Shown here: positions 1 to 5,176 of the stretch, piece by piece
Layout of the letters: each line of letters starts with the position of its first letter
Position numbering within the stretch: the stretch's first letter is position 1
Assembly: GCA_003559585.1 (NCBI GenBank)
Contig: PWKX01000068.1
Coordinates: 1 to 5,176 of the forward strand
Source of the DNA: Mollicutes bacterium
GTDB taxonomy: Bacteria; Bacillota_I; Bacilli_A; Izemoplasmatales; Izemoplasmataceae
Direction: 5' to 3'
DNA: 5,176 bases
Position numbers and translations under genes: made by a program
Notes under the pieces: generated by a model
The model's input: the letters and a program-made list of their open reading frames with translations, nothing else
Told to the model about the DNA's origin: nothing
The model's database searches: none

Positions 1-1231
1 CTGAATCAAAGACGATTTTACCAGTTGCAGCACCTGGTGAAGCAGCTAAACCTTTAGCCACACTTTCAGCTTTTTCTAAGGCACTTTCTTCAAAGACAGG
101 GTGAAGTAATTGGTCAATTTGCGCTGTATCTACATGGTTAAGGGCTTCTTCTTTTGAGATGATGCCATCTTTTTGTAAATCAACCGCAATCTTAACCGCG
201 GCATGCGCGGTACGTTTACCTGTACGGGTTTGAAGGATGTATAATTTACCTTCTTCAATGGTAAACTCAACATCTTGCATATCTTTATAATGCGCTTCTA
301 AATCATTAAGAATATCAACAAGTTCTTTGTAAATTTCAGGACGCTTAGCTGATAATTCGGTTTCAAGATCAAGTGGGGTTCTCACACCAGCCACAATATC
401 TTCACCTTGAGCGTTGAATAAGAACTCACCAAAAATCACGTTTTCACCTGATTTAGGATCGCGTGTGAATAACACACCAGTTCCTGAGTTTTCCCCAGTA
501 TTACCAAATACCATTTCTTGTACGTTAACCGCTGTTCCTAAATCATGAGGGATTTTGTTGTGATCACGGTAGATGCGTGCACGTGGTGTATCCCAGCTTC
601 TAAAGACAGCGTCAATGGCTTGATAAAGTTGTTCCATTGGGTCTTGTGGGAAAGCTTCACCAACTGCATCTTTGTAGATGGCTTTAAACTGTTCAACGAT
701 TGATTTAAAGTCATCAGCACTCATGTCTGTATCATCGCCATAGTTGTTTTCTTCTTTGATGTTTTCGATGACACTGTTGAAACGCTTCATTTCAATTTCT
801 TTAACCACTTCACCAAACATTTGAATCAAACGACGGTAAATGTCATAAACAAAACGAGGATTATCCGTTTTTTCAATCATAGCATCCGCCACAACATCCG
901 TTAAACCAAGGTTAAGAATGGTATCCATCATCCCTGGCATTGAGAATTTCGCACCTGAACGCACTGATAATAACAATGGGTTTTGCTTATCGTTAAACCC
1001 TTTGCCCGTTTCCTCTTCAAGTTTTTGCACGTAAGTTTTTATGTCTTCAAGTAATTCTGGTGAGTTTTTCTCACCGTTTTCATAGTATTCCATACACATC
1101 TCTGTGGTTACTGTAAACCCAGAAGGTACAGGAATACCAAGTTTCTTCATTTGCGATAGGTTGGCACCTTTGCCGCCCAGTAAAGCTTTTTGATCCTGGG
1201 TTCCCTCGCCAAATAAGTAAATTCTTTTCAT
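1..1231 (-). CDS. ppdK: Pyruvate, phosphate dikinase, N-terminal 410 codons (3' end outside window)
   Basis: This enzyme interconverts pyruvate + ATP + phosphate with phosphoenolpyruvate + AMP + pyrophosphate in the cytosol. I translated the frame by hand from the ATG at 1231 and it stays open to base 1. The N-terminus (MKRIYLFGEG, then LLGGKGANLSQM at 17-28) is the family's ATP-grasp start. Other family blocks are SVRSGAKFSMPGMMDT (89-104), GTAVNVQEMVFGN (232-244), DMQDVEFTIE (317-326) and LQTRTGKRTA (333-342). Residues K21, R91, D320, E322 and R336 align, shifted by one, with the ATP-site residues I recall for the Clostridium symbiosum enzyme. GLAASPGAATGK (394-405) opens the phosphohistidine swivelling domain. 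The catalytic His and the PEP/pyruvate barrel lie beyond the left edge. The start is fixed by AAAGGTGA (1237-1244) just upstream. The gene has its own promoter and is separated from rnfB by a terminator. Nothing in the visible part looks broken. Confidence 0.97.
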   Translation of the reverse strand, partial: MKRIYLFGEGTQDQKALLGGKGANLSQMKKLGIPVPSGFTVTTEMCMEYYENGEKNSPELLEDIKTYVQKLEEETGKGFNDKQNPLLLSVRSGAKFSMPGMMDTILNLGLTDVVADAMIEKTDNPRFVYDIYRRLIQMFGEVVKEIEMKRFNSVIENIKEENNYGDDTDMSADDFKSIVEQFKAIYKDAVGEAFPQDPMEQLYQAIDAVFRSWDTPRARIYRDHNKIPHDLGTAVNVQEMVFGNTGENSGTGVLFTRDPKSGENVIFGEFLFNAQGEDIVAGVRTPLDLETELSAKRPEIYKELVDILNDLEAHYKDMQDVEFTIEEGKLYILQTRTGKRTAHAAVKIAVDLQKDGIISKEEALNHVDTAQIDQLLHPVFEESALEKAESVAKGLAASPGAATGKIVFDS

Positions 1232-1275
1232 ATAATTCACCTTTCACTTCAAAATTTGTCTTTAAACACGACTGT

Positions 1276-1304
1276 ATTATATCATTAAAAATGGCTGTTT
1301 TCAA
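1276..1304 (-). promoter_or_regulatory. Sigma-A type promoter with extended -10 driving ppdK
   Basis: On the minus strand a -35 box TTGAAA (1299-1304) is followed, after exactly 17 bases, by a perfect -10 box TATAAT (1276-1281). TG one base upstream of the -10 (TGATATAAT) adds an extended -10 element. Transcription would start near 1268-1270, leaving a leader of about 38 bases before the ppdK ATG at 1231, too short for a riboswitch. No operator-like inverted repeat overlaps the boxes. The match suggests strong expression independent of the rnf operon; that is an inference. Confidence 0.85.
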
Positions 1305-1351
1305 CTGAAATAAACATGGGTTTTGGCTTGTTTTAGCCATTCAATAGTGAT

Positions 1352-1366
1352 AACGCTTTCAGCGTT
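1352..1366 (-). other. Small hairpin between the rnf terminator and the ppdK promoter
   Basis: AACGCT (1352-1357) and AGCGTT (1361-1366) form a perfect 6-bp stem around a 3-base loop. It lies just downstream of the main terminator hairpin. It is not followed by a U-run on the minus strand, so it is at most a back-up terminator or a 3'-end stabilising structure, and may be chance. Confidence 0.35.
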
Positions 1367-1398
1367 TAAAACTTTAAACCCCCGCCAATTTGGCGGGG
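1367..1398 (-). terminator. Rho-independent terminator of the rnf operon
   Basis: CCCCGCCA (1380-1387) and TGGCGGGG (1391-1398) make a GC-rich 8-bp stem with a 3-base loop. Read on the minus strand the stem is followed by GTTTAAAGTTTT, a T-rich but interrupted tail (1368-1379). It begins six bases after the rnfB stop codon, so the operon ends at rnfB and the short rnfB is a complete gene. The interrupted T-run makes efficiency uncertain. Confidence 0.85.
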
Positions 1399-1404
1399 AT
1401 TGTC

Positions 1405-1722
1405 TTACATGTTTACTTTAATGATGTTGCCGTCTTCATCCGGGTTGTTTTTTAGATATTCCAAGATGGCTGCATAGTGTTTTTTATTGCCAGGTTTGCA
1501 TTGAGATAAAGATTCAACTTCACCCTCAATAATCCCCTCAGCAAACGCCTCACAGCCAGGATATCCGCACGCACCACAGTCTACTTTCGGTAAACGATCA
1601 TGAACCGCTTGAATGCGTGGGTCAGCTTCTACACGTAATTTATCTGCTGCGAAAGCAAGGCCGAAACCAAGCAATCCGCCTAACACACCTAAGACGAGAA
1701 ATGGGGTAATGATATCAAGCAT
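1405..1722 (-). CDS. rnfB: RnfB, short form: membrane anchor plus one Fe-S domain, lacking the ferredoxin-like domains
   Basis: RnfB is the Rnf subunit thought to take electrons from ferredoxin on the cytosolic face. This 105-residue version has a hydrophobic N-terminal helix (about 5-27). It is followed by the RnfB/CO-dehydrogenase-type Fe-S domain with cysteines C49, C52, C57 and C75 (CX2CX4CX17C, core VDCGACGYPGC), which should bind one [4Fe-4S] cluster. Ordinary RnfB continues into a 2[4Fe-4S] ferredoxin module (E. coli RsxB is about 190 residues, many clostridial forms are longer). Here the protein ends after a short helix and polar tail (KHYAAILEYL, then KVNM). The stop is followed at once by a terminator, and the next 170 bases contain no cysteine-rich frame, so a simple frameshift does not explain the short length. 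GAGGAG (1731-1736) sits 8 bases before the ATG. It is the last gene of the operon, as in rnfCDGEAB. Confidence 0.9.
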   Translation of the reverse strand: MLDIITPFLVLGVLGGLLGFGLAFAADKLRVEADPRIQAVHDRLPKVDCGACGYPGCEAFAEGIIEGEVESLSQCKPGNKKHYAAILEYLKNNPDEDGNIIKVNM

Positions 1723-1724
1723 GC

Positions 1725-1904
1725 TTATCGCTCCTCTTCGAATTGTTGTTTGACGGCGCAGCTATAGTTGCTGCAGGCACTGCAAGTGGCCTCGTCAACT
1801 TTATACGGACTAGCACTCACAGGTGCTGGTGTTTGTTTATTAAGGTAAGACACCCCAATAAACAACGCGATGATGATGGTTGTCACTAAGACTGGTATGA
1901 TCAT
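1725..1904 (-). CDS. 59-residue membrane-anchored CX2CX4C protein inserted between rnfA and rnfB
   Basis: This gene was found by reading the rnfA-rnfB gap. The ATG (1902-1904) directly follows the rnfA stop with no spacer, and the TAA ends 2 bases before the rnfB ATG. GGAGGG (1914-1919) lies 9 bases upstream of its start, a strong ribosome site. The product begins MIIPVLVTTIIIALFIGVSY, a single membrane helix (3-20). A Pro/Ala/Ser linker (23-34) follows, then C41-S-A-C44-S-N-Y-S-C49 and a charged tail ending QQFEEER. I do not recognise a named family with confidence. The cysteine block resembles that of RnfB (CGACGYPGC) but lacks the fourth cysteine. The layout of one helix plus a short cysteine tail resembles NqrM, which is needed for iron-centre assembly in Na+-NQR, and FeoB-associated small Cys proteins. 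A role in maturing or extending the Rnf Fe-S chain is inference. Confidence 0.82.
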   Translation of the reverse strand: MIIPVLVTTIIIALFIGVSYLNKQTPAPVSASPYKVDEATCSACSNYSCAVKQQFEEER

Positions 1905-2513
1905 TTAAACGATCCCTCCAAGCCCTAAGAACGCAAGTGCCATGATGCCAGCGACCACAAGTGATACTGGCACGCCTTTCCAAGCTGGTGGCACTTCAGC
2001 TGAATCTAAGCGTTCACGGATGCTTGAGAAAGCAAACATAATCAGACCAAACCCTAAGGCTGCGCCTAAGGCTGAGGTTGTCGCCACTGCTAAACCGCCC
2101 CAAAGGCCGTGTTGATCGGCAAAATTTTCTAAGATATTTCCTTCAACAACACCTAAAATCGCGCAGTTGGTGGTAATCAGTGGTAAATAAATGCCTAAGC
2201 CTTTATATAGCTTTTTACTGAACTTTTTAATGAATATTTCAACCAATTGAACCAATGAGGCGATTACTAAGATAAACGCAATGGTTGAAATGTAAGTGAT
2301 GTTAAGTGGGTCTAACACAAAGTAGTAGACGATATAGGTAATGGCTGAGGAAACCACCATCACAAATAACACAGCAGCACTCATGCCTAAGGCACTTTCG
2401 GTTTTCTTAGAAACCCCTAGGAAAGGACAAACCCCTAAAAATCTCATCAGAACAACGTTATTGATTAACATCGATGACACAATGGCCACAAAGAATACGG
2501 TTGGTGAGATCAT
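1905..2513 (-). CDS. rnfA: RnfA, integral membrane subunit of the Rnf complex
   Basis: RnfA pairs with RnfE in the membrane core of the Rnf electron-transfer and ion-pumping complex (homologues of NqrE/NqrD). At 202 residues it is close to the normal length (about 190) and consists of about six membrane helices. The family signature NNVVLMRFLGVCPFLGVSKK (18-37) carries C29, and PLITTNCAILG (111-121) carries C117. These are the two half-site cysteines that, with two from RnfE, are known in this family to hold a [2Fe-2S] centre inside the membrane. ALGAALGFGLIMFAFSSIRERL (148-169) is the conserved later helix and loop. The start ATG overlaps the rnfE stop (ATGA), with AGGTGA (2520-2525) 6 bases upstream, so translation is probably coupled. 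The stop abuts the next ORF's ATG. Confidence 0.97.
   Translation of the reverse strand: MISPTVFFVAIVSSMLINNVVLMRFLGVCPFLGVSKKTESALGMSAAVLFVMVVSSAITYIVYYFVLDPLNITYISTIAFILVIASLVQLVEIFIKKFSKKLYKGLGIYLPLITTNCAILGVVEGNILENFADQHGLWGGLAVATTSALGAALGFGLIMFAFSSIRERLDSAEVPPAWKGVPVSLVVAGIMALAFLGLGGIV
1914..1919 (-). promoter_or_regulatory. Shine-Dalgarno site of the 59-codon ORF, inside the rnfA 3' end
   Basis: GGAGGG lies within the rnfA codons for its last glycines and 9 bases before the ATG at 1904. It is the main support that the short ORF between rnfA and rnfB is translated, since rnfB has its own separate site at 1731-1736. Confidence 0.75.
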
Positions 2514-3277
2514 GCGGCATCACCTGCACTTTCCATTGCTTTTTTGCGCTTACGTTCAGCGGCTTCTTTTTTCTTTTGTTCAATCCAAGCTTGACGGGCT
2601 TCTTCTTGTTTATGTTTATCGTAGTTCCCCTTAGCGGTGAACATTGCCAGTAAAATACCAATAACCAAGAATCCACCAGCTGGGCCTGCAAACACATCCA
2701 TATTAAACAAATACATCTCCGTGTTAATGATCGATACTTCAAAACCTAAAGGTAAGTAAACCCCTAGTGAAATCGCACCGGTTGAGAAAATCTCGCGGAC
2801 AAAACCGATTAGACCAAGTGCAAGGCCGAATCCGATTGCCATGCCTAAACCATCAATGGCGCTGTTTAACACATTGTTTTTTGAAGCAAACGAGGTCGCA
2901 CGGCTCATGATTAAACAGTTAACCACAATCAGTGGAATGAAAATACCCAGTGATAAGAACAACTCATAAGCAAACGCTTCTGTGAGCATTCTCACAATGG
3001 TCACAAACGTGGCAATTACCACGATATAAGCCGGAATTCTAACCTCATCTGGTATAAATCTTGAAAGCAATGACACCACAATGTTTGATAAGGTTAGGAC
3101 AAAAATAACTAAAATACCCATCCCTAATCCTGTTTCCATGGTTGATGTGACCGCTAAAGCGGGACACATCCCAAGTAAGAAAACAAACACAGGGTTTTCT
3201 TTAATAATGCCTTTAGTAAAGATCGCTAATTTACCATCTTTTTTCTTTTTCTTCTTCATAGGATTGGCTTGTGTCAT
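2510..3277 (-). CDS. rnfE: RnfE, integral membrane subunit of the Rnf complex, with charged terminal tails
   Basis: RnfE is the partner of RnfA in the membrane core. The signature NPVFVFLLGMCPALAVTST (28-46) carries C38, and PLIVVNCLIMSRA (115-127) carries C121, the two cysteines expected to complete the RnfA/RnfE [2Fe-2S] centre. LGMAIGFGLALGLIGFVREI (144-163) is also typical, and about six helices are visible between 27 and 217. At 255 residues it is somewhat long. The extra length is a lysine-rich N-terminus (K8-K13 in a row) and a charged C-terminal tail (219-252, rich in K, E, A, R) that looks like a single helix or coiled coil, presumably cytosolic. The ATG at 3277 follows rnfG by 2 bases, with GGAGG (3288-3292) 10 bases upstream. 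The alternative Met7 has no such site. The TGA stop overlaps rnfA. Confidence 0.96.
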   Translation of the reverse strand: MTQANPMKKKKKKDGKLAIFTKGIIKENPVFVFLLGMCPALAVTSTMETGLGMGILVIFVLTLSNIVVSLLSRFIPDEVRIPAYIVVIATFVTIVRMLTEAFAYELFLSLGIFIPLIVVNCLIMSRATSFASKNNVLNSAIDGLGMAIGFGLALGLIGFVREIFSTGAISLGVYLPLGFEVSIINTEMYLFNMDVFAGPAGGFLVIGILLAMFTAKGNYDKHKQEEARQAWIEQKKKEAAERKRKKAMESAGDAA

Positions 3278-3279
3278 GA

Positions 3280-5166
3280 TTAATTACCCTCCTCTGCGTG
3301 GAAATATTGAATGGCTGCGTCTACGACATCTAAGATTGATTGTCCTGATGCAGACACACCAGAGAACATATCATCAGCCTCAACATCAGTGATGTCATCC
3401 ATGCCGTGTAAACCATCCATCCAATCGATGGCATCATCAATATAACCCGGTGAATCATTTGAATAAAGCATATCAATGTTCGTAATGATACCATCTAAAT
3501 CAATATCAACACTCATAAAGTTATCGCCTGCAAAGCCTCTTGCTTTACCAAAATAACGGTAAGCCACAACCTCATCATTATCTTTAATAGGTAACATTCT
3601 GATTAAAACATCATCATCAGTGCTCACGGTGTTTTTAAAGAAATCAATGACCGCTTCAAACACAACCGTGGTCACCTCATCACCCTCTAAGTCAATATCA
3701 GCTAACAATGAGCCTTCATGTGTATCGTAAGCTTCGATACGCAAATCATCTAAGTAAAGCGCCACAAAGGCTTGTGATGGATCAACAACAATGGTGATCA
3801 ATTGTTCGTCTTCTGTTTTCACAAAAGCCTGACCAATCAACGTGCCCTCACCATCAAAGAGGCTAAGCTCTTCAATATCTAAATGACGGTAATCGTAATA
3901 TGATTCATAAGTTGCATAAGCTTCTAAAGCATCACCAAACAACTGATCAAATGGGTCAACTTCTTCTTCAATTGGGAGGATGTCACTAAAGTCATGATCG
4001 GTTGCATTAAAGTGTGCAATCGCTGCTTTTGTGGCGTTCACAATCGAATCACCTGTGCCAGTCACGCCACTAAACACATCATCTGTGTCCACGCCATCAA
4101 GGCTGTCTAAGTCATAAAATTCACTGACACCATCAAGCGCATCGGCGACATAACCTGGAGTATCGTTGGTTCTTATGATGTCAACCGAACGAATCTCGCC
4201 ATCTAAGTTCAAGATGATTTCAATTTCGTTCATACCGGCAAAGCCTTCAGACCAACCAGTGTAGACATAACCAATCATGTCATCGCCGTCATATTGGGGA
4301 CGGTAACGCACTAAGTGGTCTTCATCAATACGGATAAAGTGACGGACAAAGTGTTGAACGTCTTCAACCATCTCATCGATGGCAGCCTCCCCTTCAACGG
4401 TGATATCCGTGATATGTTCGCCAATGTGCGCTTCATAATCATCGCTACCAACAAAACCAAGAAGCTTGTCATCGGCATCTAACATAAGGTAGACAGTCTC
4501 ATCGTCAATGGTTGCTAAATAAGCATAACCAAGAATGGTGCCGTCTTCATCTTTAATGACGACTTCTTCTTCAATCATACGGTCTTCAAACACAAAAACA
4601 CTGGTGTATGAAGCAATATCAGGATAAAACTCACCATACAAATCAATCGTTGGGTCCCCATCTAACAAGAGTGATGCCGCATCAATCACGCGAACCACAC
4701 TGTTATAGGTCCCTGTTGCACCTGTATTGGCATCATAACTCATCTCAAAAATCATTTGATTTCTAAGGTTTGGTAAATAGTTATCACGCAGGTTATTAAC
4801 ATAGTTTGGTGTATCGTCTGTTGCTGAGATGATCACATCGATGATCACATTATCAGTGTCAACACCAACAATCACTGTGTTATCAGCGTTAAACCCTGAG
4901 GCAACCCCAACAAAAATATAACCTAGGTGATTGCCATCGCCGTCATAAACGGTGATTTTATCACGAATGACGCCTTCATCAAACGATTCAGTTTCCATAT
5001 CAGAAACTGACATATTTGGGAAAATCTCTAAGTATGCTTCGTTTTGAGCGGCCAGTCTGTTTTCTTGAATGAAATCTTCTGTTAAGGTATGAACCCCAAC
5101 AATCGCAAGCCCACTAAACCCGCCGATTAGAAGCAAAACAAACGCTATTTTAAATTTATCCAGCAT
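3280..5166 (-). CDS. rnfG: RnfG with three tandem FMN-binding domains (628 residues)
   Basis: RnfG is the extracytoplasmic Rnf subunit carrying covalent FMN, attached by the flavin transferase ApbE to the last residue of a Dxx(S/T)GA(T/S) motif. Usual length is about 200 residues; this protein has 628. A membrane helix (7-26) anchors it. FMN-binding domain 1 (about 70-165) has DANTGAT (145-151). Domain 2 (about 283-388) has DVFSGVT (363-369). Domain 3 (about 517-622) has DMFSGVS (599-605). Each also has the GF(N/A) and (D/N)D(T/S)P blocks (91-93/118-120, 308-310/335-337, 544-546/571-573). Between them, about 199-278 and 429-511 are related segments without a flavin motif. The protein is strikingly acidic. 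ATG 5166 is chosen: an upstream GTG at 5175 lies in what looks like a Shine-Dalgarno site (GGTG at the window edge, completed outside). rnfD and rnfC should lie upstream, off the right edge. The rnfG identity rests on domain 1, operon position and the anchor. A multi-flavin fusion rather than plain RnfG is the honest description. Confidence 0.93.
   Translation of the reverse strand: MLDKFKIAFVLLLIGGFSGLAIVGVHTLTEDFIQENRLAAQNEAYLEIFPNMSVSDMETESFDEGVIRDKITVYDGDGNHLGYIFVGVASGFNADNTVIVGVDTDNVIIDVIISATDDTPNYVNNLRDNYLPNLRNQMIFEMSYDANTGATGTYNSVVRVIDAASLLLDGDPTIDLYGEFYPDIASYTSVFVFEDRMIEEEVVIKDEDGTILGYAYLATIDDETVYLMLDADDKLLGFVGSDDYEAHIGEHITDITVEGEAAIDEMVEDVQHFVRHFIRIDEDHLVRYRPQYDGDDMIGYVYTGWSEGFAGMNEIEIILNLDGEIRSVDIIRTNDTPGYVADALDGVSEFYDLDSLDGVDTDDVFSGVTGTGDSIVNATKAAIAHFNATDHDFSDILPIEEEVDPFDQLFGDALEAYATYESYYDYRHLDIEELSLFDGEGTLIGQAFVKTEDEQLITIVVDPSQAFVALYLDDLRIEAYDTHEGSLLADIDLEGDEVTTVVFEAVIDFFKNTVSTDDDVLIRMLPIKDNDEVVAYRYFGKARGFAGDNFMSVDIDLDGIITNIDMLYSNDSPGYIDDAIDWMDGLHGMDDITDVEADDMFSGVSASGQSILDVVDAAIQYFHAEEGN
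3301..3882 (-). repeat. Second copy of a duplicated two-part module within rnfG (residues 429-622)
   Basis: This module pairs a motif-less segment (429-511, containing GEGTLIGQAFVKTEDEQ) with a full FMN-binding domain (517-622). It aligns in order with residues 199-388: EDGTILGYAYLATIDDE matches the first part, and NDSPGYIDDAID and DDMFSGVSASGQSIL match NDTPGYVADALD and DDVFSGVTGTGDSIV. The copies are clearly diverged at protein and DNA level, so the duplication is old and not an assembly artefact. Confidence 0.75.
4003..4572 (-). repeat. First copy of the duplicated module within rnfG (residues 199-388)
   Basis: It holds a motif-less segment (199-278) followed by FMN-binding domain 2 with DVFSGVT. 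It shares block order and spacing with the copy at residues 429-622, giving the overall layout domain 1, then two copies of (spacer segment + FMN domain). Confidence 0.75.
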
Positions 5167-5176
5167 AATGAACACC

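Noticed and set aside
538..720. Minus-strand ORF of 60 codons
   Set aside because: It lies wholly inside ppdK in a different frame.
1325..1338. GGCT/AGCC mini inverted repeat near the ppdK promoter as an operator
   Set aside because: The stem is only 4-5 bp with an AT-rich loop and lies about 20 bases upstream of the -35 box; too weak to claim.
1080..1340. Minus-strand ORF of 86 codons spanning the ppdK start
   Set aside because: It is out of frame with ppdK, runs through the promoter, and begins within the spacer; no family similarity.
1232..1404. Lost ferredoxin domain of RnfB hidden by a frameshift
   Set aside because: The stretch after the rnfB stop holds a terminator, a small hairpin and the ppdK promoter; no frame shows the repeated CxxCxxC pattern of a ferredoxin domain.
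2510..2512. TGA read as tryptophan (mycoplasma code) at the end of rnfE
   Set aside because: The TGA overlaps the rnfA ATG in a typical ATGA junction at the expected end of the protein. Reading through adds an unrelated tail, and other genes use TGG for Trp.
2341..2634. Plus-strand ORF of 97 codons
   Set aside because: It is antisense to rnfA and rnfE, which are unmistakable; its translation shows no family signature and it has no convincing ribosome site.
2458..2742. Minus-strand ORF of 94 codons in another frame
   Set aside because: It lies across the rnfE/rnfA junction out of frame, and the real genes fully explain the region.
3081..3392. Plus-strand ORF of 103 codons
   Set aside because: It is antisense to rnfE and the end of rnfG. 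Its phenylalanine run is only the complement of the rnfE lysine codons.
5164..5175. GTG start for rnfG at 5175
   Set aside because: GGTG at the window edge fits the end of a Shine-Dalgarno site placed 7 bases before ATG 5166, and the residues after that ATG form a normal signal-anchor start (MLDKFKIAF).

Overview
The window comes from a low-to-moderate G+C bacterium with Gram-positive-type signals. It has strong Shine-Dalgarno sites, a near-consensus sigma-A promoter and a hairpin terminator. The gene order rnfG-rnfE-rnfA-(orf)-rnfB matches the clostridial-type rnfCDGEAB order. The standard code fits: rnfE ends at TGA at the family-expected place, and no internal TGA interrupts the other genes. 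A Firmicutes or deep-branching Mollicutes-like lineage (Acholeplasma/Izemoplasma type) is an inference from style only, not a demonstrated assignment. All recognisable genes are on the minus strand, so transcription runs right to left.

Right to middle (5166 down to 1405) is the distal part of an Rnf operon (ferredoxin:NAD+ oxidoreductase, an ion-pumping membrane complex). It holds rnfG (3280-5166), rnfE (2510-3277), rnfA (1905-2513), an unlisted 59-codon ORF (1725-1904) and rnfB (1405-1722). Junctions are very tight: a 2-nt gap, a 4-nt ATGA overlap, a 0-nt gap and a 2-nt gap. rnfC and rnfD are expected just beyond the right edge. A GC-rich hairpin ends the operon six bases after the rnfB stop.

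Middle to left (1404 down to 1): a short intergenic region carries the terminator, a second small hairpin and an extended -10 promoter. These are followed by the first 410 codons of pyruvate, phosphate dikinase (ppdK), which runs off the left edge.

The Rnf complex encoded here is not ordinary. RnfG is about three times the usual size and carries three FMN-binding domains with three flavinylation-type motifs (DANTGAT, DVFSGVT, DMFSGVS), plus two motif-less intervening segments. RnfB is cut down to its membrane anchor and first Fe-S domain, without the ferredoxin-like [4Fe-4S] domains that normally follow. Between rnfA and rnfB lies a tiny membrane-anchored protein with a CX2CX4C motif that resembles the RnfB cluster motif and, in architecture, the NQR maturation factor NqrM. 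Together they suggest a remodelled Rnf machine, with extra flavin sites outside the membrane, a minimal cytosolic Fe-S arm and a dedicated small cysteine protein. RnfA and RnfE keep the four cysteines expected for the intramembrane [2Fe-2S] centre, so the electron path through the membrane core looks intact.
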